A stretch of 64,000 bases of DNA from Methanosarcina horonobensis HB-1 = JCM 15518 (GCF_000970285.1 NZ_CP009516.1:2335036-2399035); one strand, 5' to 3'. Positions 55,234 through 63,114 are shown, numbered from the stretch's first letter. Made by a program: numbers and translations. The notes: generated by a model not told the origin, from the sequence alone.

Positions 55234-56040
55234 TTACAATTCAACTCCCTTAAACTTGGGGGATATATTCACCTCAATTAACTCATTTTTGTTACTTTGT
55301 TCTATATACTCGAGGCCGCGGTCAGAATTTAAACACGATAATACCATTGCAGCTGTCATTGGTTTATTTCCTGCAGTAATGTCTGCAACGATGTCGGTTT
55401 CTCTCAAGTCAGAAGGTAAATCGTCGTATATCTCATCTATAATTTCCTTTATGTGTTTACTGTTATTTGGATCATTAATTCTCACAGGTTCTGGTTTTAT
55501 CGCGTTCTCGGTTACTATTTCAAAAAAGCTTTTCACAACATCTAAATTCACACCGGACTGGTCAGAATAGATCAACCAGCAATGCCTTAATTTTCCTGTT
55601 TTTAAATGATAATCCAGAGCCCTGAAAGTTTGCCCAATCCCGCGGATACCAGCAATTGTTTCAACATTACCTGTTTCTTTATAGTTCTTGATGTCTTTTT
55701 TGCATTTTTCCAGGTATTCTCTCTTTTCTTTGTCGCCTTTTTCTTTATTGTCACTTACGAAAGCTATCAGTCCTTTATACTCACCTCGTAATTTTCTACT
55801 GTTAATTGAGCTGTCTATTAATTTTCTCAGCTTTTTTTCATTTCTTTTCTCAAAAGCAACGAATAAAAGGATCAGACATAGAAATAAGAAGACAATAATT
55901 AAAACACTTTGAAAATTACCAATGTTGTAGCTCAAAATATTGGAGAGGAGATTTATAAAAATTGCAAACAAGCCTGACCATATCAAAAAAGGAACCAATT
56001 CATTTGTATTCAATAATTTTCTAGCAACTTTATTTGACAT
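55234..56040 (-). CDS. Membrane-anchored CARF-domain protein (CRISPR effector candidate 1)
   Basis: 268 residues from MSNKVARKLL at 56040 behind GGGAGA; the ATG 18 bases upstream overlaps this binding site. Two hydrophobic helices (about 15-36 and 45-63) and a basic/charged stalk precede a CARF-type domain: GIRGIGQTFRALDYHL, CWLIYSD from residue 154, and DITAGNKPM at 220-228. The GGTK ligand loop of the paralogue (45080-45937) is AGNK here, so the two may differ in ligand affinity or in ring size. It heads the III-D operon before cas10. The likely role is a cyclic-oligoadenylate-gated membrane effector. Confidence 0.8.
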   Translation of the reverse strand: MSNKVARKLLNTNELVPFLIWSGLFAIFINLLSNILSYNIGNFQSVLIIVFLFLCLILLFVAFEKRNEKKLRKLIDSSINSRKLRGEYKGLIAFVSDNKEKGDKEKREYLEKCKKDIKNYKETGNVETIAGIRGIGQTFRALDYHLKTGKLRHCWLIYSDQSGVNLDVVKSFFEIVTENAIKPEPVRINDPNNSKHIKEIIDEIYDDLPSDLRETDIVADITAGNKPMTAAMVLSCLNSDRGLEYIEQSNKNELIEVNISPKFKGVEL

Positions 56041-56247
56041 AAATCTCCCAACCAACATGATTTAAAGATTTCAAGACTATTTCTGGATCATTCTGAGGAT
56101 TTTAAGTTCAATGCTTCCCTTATTTACAATATCTGTAGATAATTATTTGAGAATACTTCTTTAATTTTGGTTATATTTGTAATGTAATAAATAAATTTTT
56201 GCATTCATTAGGACATCTTTCTACATAAGAAATTACTGGGTATATAT

Positions 56248-57477
56248 TTAAATAAATTCTTTAATTTTTTTATTGAAACACTGTTCAATTCTTTCAAGCC
56301 CGGCTGCATAATCGGTATGTTTGTAATAGTTCACCCAGGGGTCAACAACATTATAAATATTATTAATTACAGTATTCAGAGCCTTAACCTTATTTTCATT
56401 GACGGAAAAGACATTTTCTACTCCTTCTTTATTATTTATGCTCTCAGCACTCACAATATTCTCGATGCTCTCGACGACCTTCTCAATAGACCCTTCAGTA
56501 GGCATAACTCTTATAACGCTTCCAGCCCCGTTTTCCTCTTCAATTACCTCAAAGTAGAACCCCACGAATTCAAACCCATTTGCGGCAGTCCCGACATAGG
56601 TCTTTTCTTTATTCAATTCGAGGCCCAGGTCGCCCATAAAAGCCTTTATCCTTTCCGGGTCTATCCACTCCTTTGAAAGGACCACAAAGTCATCGGAAAA
56701 ACGCACAAGGTGCTCTATTGATTCTCCTTCAACATTCTTGAGCCCGATCTCAGTCCAGTGGTTGTCGAACTGGTCCAGGTAGAAGTTTACAAGAAGTGGA
56801 GAGATTATCCCGCCCTGGAGCAGCCCTTTTCCGGAAGCTTTTCCGGAAGCTTTTCCGGAGCTGCCTGCCTGTGAGCCTTTCTTGAGCCAGTCCTGGACAA
56901 GGGAAAGTATCAATTTGTCTTCGATTCTCGTTTTAAGGATCTTCATCAGTTTATCATGGGGGATGCTGTCAAAACAGTCCTCTATATCTCCCTTTAAGTA
57001 ATGGGTGCTTCCGGCTTCGAGCCATTTGTAAACTTCAAGGCTGGCAAGTTTTGCAGACCTATACGCCCTGTAGCCGTAGGAGCAGTTTTCAAAATCAGCT
57101 TCAAAAATAGGCTCAAGGACGAGTTTTACAGCTCCCTGGACAAGCCGGTCTTTAAGGGTTAAAATTCCAAGCTGCCTTGTCTCCCCGTTTCGTTTGGGGA
57201 TTTCGACCCTTCGGACTTCGTCAGCAGCATACCGATTTATTTCAAGTTCCTTCTTTACTGCCCGGATGAAGTTTTCAATCCCTGAAGCCTCTACCTGCTG
57301 GATGGTAAGGGAATCCACACCTGTACCCTTTGTGGTTCTGTTAAGGCTCTTCCAGGCCGTGTACAGGACCTCGTCTTTCAAAAGCAGTTTTTTAAGTTTC
57401 TTAAACTTCTTTTCTGGGTTTCTCTTCGCTTTGCTGTACAGTTTCAGTTGAATCTCGGCTAGTGGCTGGTTCTGTAT
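56248..57477 (-). CDS. CRISPR-associated stand-alone reverse transcriptase
   Basis: About 409 residues. Group II-intron-like RT fingers and palm: RRVEIPKRNGETRQLGILTL, HYLKGDIEDCFDSIPHDKLM with the first catalytic Asp, QGGIISPLLVNFYLDQFDN, and RFSDDFVVL with the Asp pair at 262-263 (FSDD instead of YADD). The C-terminal thumb ends WVNYYKHTDYAAGLERIEQC. No maturase/endonuclease part. An internal GKASGKASGK run reflects a 12-bp DNA triplication. TTG 57381 would cut off the conserved LKLYSKAKRNPEKKFK; an ATA at 57475-57477 placed behind AAGGAGG is the likely start. With Cas1/Cas2 it may allow spacer capture from RNA. Confidence 0.85.
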   Translation of the reverse strand: MQNQPLAEIQLKLYSKAKRNPEKKFKKLKKLLLKDEVLYTAWKSLNRTTKGTGVDSLTIQQVEASGIENFIRAVKKELEINRYAADEVRRVEIPKRNGETRQLGILTLKDRLVQGAVKLVLEPIFEADFENCSYGYRAYRSAKLASLEVYKWLEAGSTHYLKGDIEDCFDSIPHDKLMKILKTRIEDKLILSLVQDWLKKGSQAGSSGKASGKASGKGLLQGGIISPLLVNFYLDQFDNHWTEIGLKNVEGESIEHLVRFSDDFVVLSKEWIDPERIKAFMGDLGLELNKEKTYVGTAANGFEFVGFYFEVIEEENGAGSVIRVMPTEGSIEKVVESIENIVSAESINNKEGVENVFSVNENKVKALNTVINNIYNVVDPWVNYYKHTDYAAGLERIEQCFNKKIKEFI

Positions 57478-57534
57478 ATCAGGTTCCTCCTTAAATGGTC
57501 ATTAATTTTCAGTCAGCTACAGAACCTGATATAC
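57474..57534 (-). promoter_or_regulatory. 13-bp inverted repeat over the RT start
   Basis: GTATATCAGGTTC (57474-57486) and GAACCTGATATAC (57522-57534) are exact reverse complements 35 bases apart. On the minus strand the second arm would fold onto the bases just after the Shine-Dalgarno sequence and over the probable ATA start of the RT, so a translational or transcriptional control structure is plausible. Confidence 0.7.
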
Positions 57535-57539
57535 TTAGC

Positions 57540-57566
57540 CGCGAAGAATTCGGTTTTTTTCCGAAT
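57540..57566 (+). repeat. Left copy of 27-bp inverted repeat bracketing the CRISPR array
   Basis: CGCGAAGAATTCGG, seven T, CCGAAT. It is itself a hairpin (AATTCGG/CCGAATT). The right copy at 59566-59592 is its reverse complement with one mismatch. Confidence 0.85.
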
Positions 57567-57628
57567 TAGAGTTGCTGATACTGTTTTTTAGGAGATCTTT
57601 TCAAAAAAATTATTAGTGCAGGGGATAA

Positions 57629-59077
57629 TTTTCAATCCTTATTTTAGTGGAAGCTACCTCTCGACCAGGAAAAATCGAAGGAGGTGAAAGAATAGGATGC
57701 CACAGGTTTCAATCCTTGTTTTAGTGGAAGCTACTTCTCGACGCACTAAAAGAAGATTACCAAAAAGAAGCTGAAAAGGAGTTTCAATCCTTGTTTTAGT
57801 GGAAGCTACTTCTCGACGAGGAAGGTGATATCGTCTTTGTTGACGTATTGAAAAGGTTTCAATCCTTATTTTAGTGGAAGCTACTTCTCGACGCATTATA
57901 TTTGAATAACAACAATATTTCTTTAAAGAAGTTTCAATCCTTATTTTAGTGGAAGCTACTTCTCGACCCATAGAGAAGAATTGCTTCGCTCGGGAGATTT
58001 TAGTTTCAATCCTTATTTTAGTGGAAGCTACTTCTCGACCGTTTGAAGCAAGCGGTGCGAGCGTAAGAATGAGGGTTTCAATCCTTATTTTAGTGGAAGC
58101 TACTTCTCGACTATTTTTGATAAAAACGGCATAAAAACAATCGAAGAAGTTTCAATCCTTATTTTAGTGGAAGCTACTTCTCGACCAGGGAAAAATAATA
58201 GAAGAAGCTATTGATATCGGAAGTTTCAATCCTTATTTTAGTGGAAGCTACTTCTCGACGAACTTCTGAAATGCGGAGAAGTCCTGGTTATTTCTGTTTC
58301 AATCCTTATTTTAGTGGAAGCTACTTCTCGACCTGGAAAACTTATTACTTTAAACCAGACAGACATGGTTTCAATCCTTATTTTAGTGGAAGCTACTTCT
58401 CGACGAAAGAAGAATCCAGAGTACAGGCTTGCCCGTTTCAAGTTTCAATCCTTATTTTAGTGGAAGCTACTTCTCGACCTATGGTCGTAGCTGTACAGAA
58501 TGTGAACATCCACTGTAGGTTTCAATCCTTATTTTAGTGGAAGCTACTTCTCGACTATGACAGAAGAAGCGGTCGATAGCATCAGAGAAAATTGTTTCAA
58601 TCCTTATTTTAGTGGAAGCTACTTCTCGACCTAGTAGAACAGATAGCGAATAAAGCAAGAGCAAATAGTTTCAATCCTTATTTTAGTGGAAGCTACTTCT
58701 CGACGAAAGAAATGAGAACCTTCCCGCTAAAAGCAGCGAGTTTCAATCCTTATTTTAGTGGAAGCTACTTCTCGACTGGAATGCTTGATGATCAAGCGGA
58801 TGCAGCTCTAAAGGAAGCAGTGGTTTCAATCCTTATTTTAGTGGAAGCTACTTCTCGACTTAGAAGTAGAGGATGTTTATGAGCCTCTAGAAAAGTTTCA
58901 ATCCTTATTTTAGTGGAAGCTACTTCTCGACAGGAATACAGAACCAACGCCAGATCCATTTGAAAAGGTTTCAATCCTTATTTTAGTGGAAGCTACTTCT
59001 CGACTCCGAGAGTCTGTGACATTACATCCAGAATTTGCGAGTTTCAATCCTTATTTTAGTGGAAGCTACTTCTCGAC
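57629..59077 (-). CRISPR. CRISPR array, 20 repeats of 37 bp and 19 spacers
   Basis: Repeats begin GTTTCAATCCTTATTTTAG and end TGGAAGCTACTTCTCGAC (plus strand). They start at 57629, 57706, 57781, 57856, 57931, 58003, 58075, 58149, 58223, 58296, 58368, 58442, 58519, 58594, 58668, 58740, 58823, 58895, 58968 and 59041. Spacers are 35-40 bases, with one of 46 (58777-58822). The first repeat is degenerate (T for G at position 1 and an internal C) and repeats 2 and 3 carry CTTGTTTTAG. Reading on the minus strand gives the 3' end ATTGAAAC, the usual 5' handle. Transcription is therefore leftward, with the leader at 59078 beside cas1. Confidence 0.98.
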
Positions 59078-59565
59078 AGGGTCGTTTTCCCTTATTTTCA
59101 GCAAATTATTAAGTAATTTCAAATCTGAAAACTAATATCAAACAGCTTATTTTTCACTTTGACTGTCTAATATTTGGAATTTACCTGTTTTTGTTTTGGT
59201 CAACAAAATTTGCTGGTCGACAAATAACTGGATAGTATATAAGGAGCAGCAAGTTATAAACTTTTTCATTTTTAACTGCTCGATGTTGATATTATTTTTT
59301 TATCAATGTACATGTCTGTATACTTTTTCAAAACTGTTTGGGAAGTTAGGGATGAGCAGCAAATCTAAAATTTAATTATAACGTTGTGCTCTTCCTGTGC
59401 ATTGTGATTTTTACATTTCATCTCGAACAGAAAAAGAAAGAATTATTTCTAATTATTTCAAAACAGTTATTTACGATGTTTCGGACGAATCCGTTTTTCT
59501 GTAAATTAGTTTGTGAAGTTGAAAAAAAGCGTGATTCTTCTGGAAAACGGTCAATAATTTCCAGG
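59078..59565 (-). promoter_or_regulatory. CRISPR leader region
   Basis: An AT-rich gene-free stretch directly beyond the undamaged end of the array and before cas1. It contains two direct copies of GGTCRACAAA (59198-59207 and 59215-59224) and a TATATA-type box near 59236-59242 that can serve either strand. The short open frames here have no coding character. Confidence 0.7.
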
Positions 59566-59592
59566 ATTCGGAAAAAAGCCGAATTCTTCGCG
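59566..59592 (-). repeat. Right copy of the 27-bp inverted repeat
   Basis: ATTCGG, six A, GCCGAATTCTTCGCG. It is the reverse complement of 57540-57566 apart from one base (C for T in the loop). It lies 83 bases before the probable cas1 start. Confidence 0.85.
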
Positions 59593-59674
59593 AAATAGTA
59601 TTTGTATGTCTGTAGGGTTAAAAGAATATGGGACCTGTAGTACAGAGTTCTCAAATAACAGGGGGAATTACTAA

Positions 59675-60694
59675 ATTCGCCTGATTGTTGATGAATATGG
59701 GACTTATATACATAAGAAAAGCAATCGGTTTATTTTCGTGGATAAGACTGAAAAGTTGCTTAAAAAGGGCTTTTCGGCAGATAAGGTCTCACAGATCCTG
59801 ATTTACACGGGAGCTGCAGTTACTGCTGATGCAATCGAGCTTGCGGTCAAAAAAGGAATTGACATCGTTTACCTGGACAGGATGGGGAAGCCTTTTGCAA
59901 GGACTTATTCTTGCGGACAGGAAAACTCTGCAACCGTACAGCGCTACCAGGCAAGAGCTTATGATGACGGGAAAGGGATTTTTCTTATGAGCTCTATGAT
60001 CGGGGCTAAAATCCGGAATCAGGCTTATTTTTTAAAGAGTTTGGCAAAAAACAGAGACAATGAGCGTCTGGCAGGACAGGCAGAAAGGATCATGTCCCAG
60101 GCAGAAAAAATAAAAAAGCGGGCTGAAGAATGGGGCTATATCGAAGAAGCAAGGGATAGTCTCTTCGGGATTGAAGGCGAAGCTTCACGGATTTACTTTC
60201 AGGCCCTATCAAACGTCCTTCCCGAAGCCGTGTACTCGGGGACGAGAACAAAAAGGCCGCCCGGAGACCTTTTCAACGCAATGCTCAGTTACGGGTACGG
60301 TATCCTCTATACAGAAGTGGAAAAAGCCTGCATACTCTCAGGCCTTAACCCCTACATGGGTTTCCTGCATACCGACCTGCCGGGAAAGCCTTCCCTCGTC
60401 CTTGACCTGATTGAAGAATTCCGGCAGCCGGTTGTGGACAGGTCTGTGCTCAGCCTGATTTCAAAAAATCTGGTAACAAAAAACGACCTTAAACCGGTTG
60501 AAGGCGGTTTTTACCTGAACAGGGCTGGAAGGCATAAAACTCTGGAAGCCGTCTCCGAAAGGCTGGCAAAGGTTATAAATTATCGGGACTTCAGGCACTC
60601 TTTTTCCAGCCTCGTCCTGCTGCAGGCAAGGGCGGTTTCAAAATTCCTGACTGGTGAAAGAAACGGTTATGCTCCTTTTGTTTACTGGAGATAA
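59675..60694 (+). CDS. cas1: Cas1 integrase, probable ATT start
   Basis: About 339 residues. The first GTG (59738) cuts into the conserved N-terminal beta domain. In the same frame directly upstream lies RLIVDEYGTYIHKKSNRFIF-VD, the standard Cas1 beginning, headed by ATT 59675 and preceded by a stop and a GGGGGA. Catalytic-site context includes LFGIEGEASRIYF (Glu), GFLHTDLPGKPSLVLDLIEE (His and the acidic pair) and FRQPVVDRSVLSLI. With Cas2 it integrates new spacers at the leader end. Cas1 is on the opposite strand from the RT and not fused to it. Cas2 starts 42 bases after its stop. Confidence 0.93.
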   Translation: MRLIVDEYGTYIHKKSNRFIFVDKTEKLLKKGFSADKVSQILIYTGAAVTADAIELAVKKGIDIVYLDRMGKPFARTYSCGQENSATVQRYQARAYDDGKGIFLMSSMIGAKIRNQAYFLKSLAKNRDNERLAGQAERIMSQAEKIKKRAEEWGYIEEARDSLFGIEGEASRIYFQALSNVLPEAVYSGTRTKRPPGDLFNAMLSYGYGILYTEVEKACILSGLNPYMGFLHTDLPGKPSLVLDLIEEFRQPVVDRSVLSLISKNLVTKNDLKPVEGGFYLNRAGRHKTLEAVSERLAKVINYRDFRHSFSSLVLLQARAVSKFLTGERNGYAPFVYWR

Positions 60695-60735
60695 GGATTT
60701 GAGGACGGTACTGAGGAAGTTTTTGGAGATTCAAC

Positions 60736-61041
60736 ATGTTTTTATGGCTTGTCTATGACATAACCGATAACAGCCTCCGGAACAAAGTTTCGGAAAAGTG
60801 CCTGGACTTCGGGCTCTACAGGTTCCAGAAAAGCGTATTTTTCGGGGAGCTGGAACAGGAAAAGATGTATTCCCTTGCAGAAGAAATCGAACAGGTCCTT
60901 GACCATGAGGAAGGTACCGAAGAAGATTCCGTGCTCCTTTCACCGGTTTGCACAGCCTGCCTTGGAAAAAGGCTTGTAATCGGGAAAAACTTCGACATTG
61001 ACACATACGCAGAAAAAGAATGCTTATTTATTGCTGAATGA
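60736..61041 (+). CDS. cas2: Cas2
   Basis: 101 residues. MFLWLVYDITDNSLRNKVSE with the Asp of the first strand, then CLDFGLYRFQKSVFFGELEQ, match Cas2. The C-terminal part has CTACLGKRLVIGKNFD with a CxxC, as in some archaeal Cas2 proteins. It bridges two Cas1 dimers in the integration complex. It lies in one operon with cas1. Confidence 0.92.
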   Translation: MFLWLVYDITDNSLRNKVSEKCLDFGLYRFQKSVFFGELEQEKMYSLAEEIEQVLDHEEGTEEDSVLLSPVCTACLGKRLVIGKNFDIDTYAEKECLFIAE

Positions 61042-61179
61042 GCTGAAACTGTAAGGAAAAAAACAGGAAATAAATAGGAAAAAATACAGGAATAAAGCGA
61101 AAAAAGATAGAATAAGGAAAAACGGGGTGAAGTCCAAGAAAAACAGGAAGTAGAAAAAGCACTGCAGGAACGGGAAAAT

Positions 61180-61959
61180 ATGGCTGTGATGATTGCAACC
61201 CTCGGAGGGTCTGGAGATATAATAAAACTGGGAGTCCGGCTGATGGAAAATGTAGATAAGGTCCTGATTGTTGCCGGAAAGCCCTTATACGAACTTTATC
61301 CTGAATCTGAAATCAAAGAAGGTACGGAAATTGTAAATCCCCCGGAAAAAGCTTCAGAACTCACTAAGCTCCTTGACGGGTTTGGAATCGGTGTGGAAAC
61401 TTTCAAAGTAGACCCTTTTAATTTTAAAGAGTGCCTGATTACGATAATTGAGCTGATCCATTCCCAGCCTGAAGGTGTTGAAGTTGTTTTAAACGTAACA
61501 GGCGGAACAAAAATTCTATCCCTTGCAGCCATGAGTGCTGCAGGCATGTGCCGCTGCAAAGCTTTCGTTATCCAGGAAAAAGGAAACGGAAGCATCAAAC
61601 TTGAACTCCCAATGCCTGATTCCGGCTATTTCGAAAAAATAGGAAAGCAGGGAAAGAAGATCCTCTCCTACCTTATGCAGGAAGAAAAGAAGCTGAAAAA
61701 GCCCCTCGAGCAGTGCAGTGATGAAAAACTCAAGCCCTTCATAACTAAAAATATAGCAAACCACCTCGGAGTCACCCCCCAGACCATCACCCCAACCCTC
61801 AAGGCCCTGGAATTTTCCGGGCTTCTCTCCAGCAGGAAAGGCGCAGTAAAAAGAGGAGAGCCCGCAGGAGGGAAATCTGGAGTAAAAATCTGGAGTCTGA
61901 CAGATGAAGGAAAGATTTATGCTGCCTATTTCAGTAAGGAAAAGCTTCGCATGATATAA
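61180..61959 (+). CDS. csa3: Csa3-type CARF transcription regulator
   Basis: 259 residues. An N-terminal CARF domain (MAVMIATLGGSGDIIKLGVR; NVTGGTKILSLAAMSAAG at 105-122) is followed by a C-terminal winged helix (ITKNIANHLGVTPQTITPTL, KALEFSGLLSSRK). Csa3 proteins bind cyclic tetra-adenylate and control cas1/cas2 or array promoters. It lies 138 bases after cas2 on the same strand, separated by a purine-rich repeat-like spacer. It links the RNA-sensing signal to spacer acquisition; the direction of control cannot be read here. Confidence 0.88.
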   Translation: MAVMIATLGGSGDIIKLGVRLMENVDKVLIVAGKPLYELYPESEIKEGTEIVNPPEKASELTKLLDGFGIGVETFKVDPFNFKECLITIIELIHSQPEGVEVVLNVTGGTKILSLAAMSAAGMCRCKAFVIQEKGNGSIKLELPMPDSGYFEKIGKQGKKILSYLMQEEKKLKKPLEQCSDEKLKPFITKNIANHLGVTPQTITPTLKALEFSGLLSSRKGAVKRGEPAGGKSGVKIWSLTDEGKIYAAYFSKEKLRMI

Positions 61960-62060
61960 AGTAGAACGCCAAAACATTTAACCGAATGCGATGGTCAGGT
62001 TTTGCTTATAAAAATCATCTAAGGAAGCTTAAAATTCGTGATGTTGTATAGGTATTTATC

Positions 62061-62432
62061 ATGAAAGAAAATAAAGGCAAAAATGCGGATTTTACAGGAA
62101 CATGGCATATTTACGAGATGGAGCTATGGGATGAGGACTATTTCAATATGGACGTTCAGGCTTATATTAAGATAAAGCCGGATAACCTCGGGTCTTTTCA
62201 ATTTGGTCTGATTTGTGGTGAAATAGATGGAAAGATCGTTGATTACGTTGAAGGCACAAGATTTGAATTCACCTGGGAAGGAAATGATGAGTGCGACCCT
62301 GTCTCTGGTTTCGGCTGGGTCAGGATAAGAAAAAACGATGAACTCGAAGGTGAGTTCAGGCTTCATCTGGGAGATAGTTCTACTTTTTTAGCAAGGAAAG
62401 TAGAGGAATTAAATCAGGGTTTTGAGAGTTAA
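62061..62432 (+). CDS. Conserved hypothetical protein
   Basis: 123 residues. FTGTWHIYEMELWDEDYFNM, LGSFQFGLICGEIDGKIVDY and FEFTWEGNDECDPVSGFGWV recall a widely distributed small beta-barrel family of unknown function. There is no signal peptide. It lies outside the CRISPR genes but on the same strand as cas1; no functional link is shown. Confidence 0.7.
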   Translation: MKENKGKNADFTGTWHIYEMELWDEDYFNMDVQAYIKIKPDNLGSFQFGLICGEIDGKIVDYVEGTRFEFTWEGNDECDPVSGFGWVRIRKNDELEGEFRLHLGDSSTFLARKVEELNQGFES

Positions 62433-62502
62433 CTTAGCGTTTAAGAGTTAACTTAGAGTTTATCTCATACTCGCAAACCTTCGGAAACCATCTGAAAACA
62501 AC

Positions 62503-63114
62503 TCAATCTATCTCCTGTAATAGTTTTTTTGCTGCTTCCAAATCCCCAAGCTCAGTGTATGATTCAGCTTCTGCTCCGAGCATATTTCTTATTATCGATT
62601 CATCCGAGTGAGGGAAAAGCCGACGGAAATCCTGGCAGTATTTTATCCTTTTTACGTAAAAGGCTTTATCTTTCAGCCCTGCGTTGCCCAGTTCAATTTC
62701 AAAATCCTGACACCAATTAAAAATACTTTGCATAAGATCCGGAATGAATTTATCGGCTTCAGTAACGGATTTTATATGAGGAGGGACAATACTTACTATC
62801 ATGTTCCAGGTTTTTTCCCACTTTTCCAGTCCTTCGCCGTAATTCTGTTTATCAATGTCTTCGTAGCCTTCCTGCATCAAATCATCGATCATTTCTACAT
62901 TGTGTTTCTCCGGGGTTATACGGTTCCATAACTCTATCATTGCCAGCCAGATGAAATCTTCATCCGGACCTGGGGCATGGAAGTCCTGTGTATAATAATG
63001 ATCTTCTGCTAATTGAATTGCAGAGATATGATGTTGAGCCTGTTTTTTAAAACGTTCTATTTTGAAATCAATGTTCATTGATTGTAACTTTTCAATTATT
63101 TCTGAAGTGCTCAT
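62503..63114 (-). CDS. Conserved hypothetical helical protein
   Basis: 203 residues. MSTSEIIEKLQSMNIDFKIE, then DEDFIWLAMIELWNRITPEK, and a TPR-like C-terminal end (AEAESYTELGDLEAAKKLLQ). It resembles proteins that accompany SEC-C or plasmid-borne genes, but no motif is diagnostic. It is preceded by an AT-rich intergenic region. Confidence 0.6.
   Translation of the reverse strand: MSTSEIIEKLQSMNIDFKIERFKKQAQHHISAIQLAEDHYYTQDFHAPGPDEDFIWLAMIELWNRITPEKHNVEMIDDLMQEGYEDIDKQNYGEGLEKWEKTWNMIVSIVPPHIKSVTEADKFIPDLMQSIFNWCQDFEIELGNAGLKDKAFYVKRIKYCQDFRRLFPHSDESIIRNMLGAEAESYTELGDLEAAKKLLQEID

Noticed and set aside
57654-58974. Several open frames on both strands with repeated REVASTKIRIET or VSILILVEATSR words
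   Set aside because: They are translations of the CRISPR repeats, not genes.
59386-59598. 70-codon plus-strand frame between leader and cas1
   Set aside because: Low-complexity Phe/Lys sequence with no binding site; it lies over the 27-bp inverted repeat and is better explained as leader DNA.
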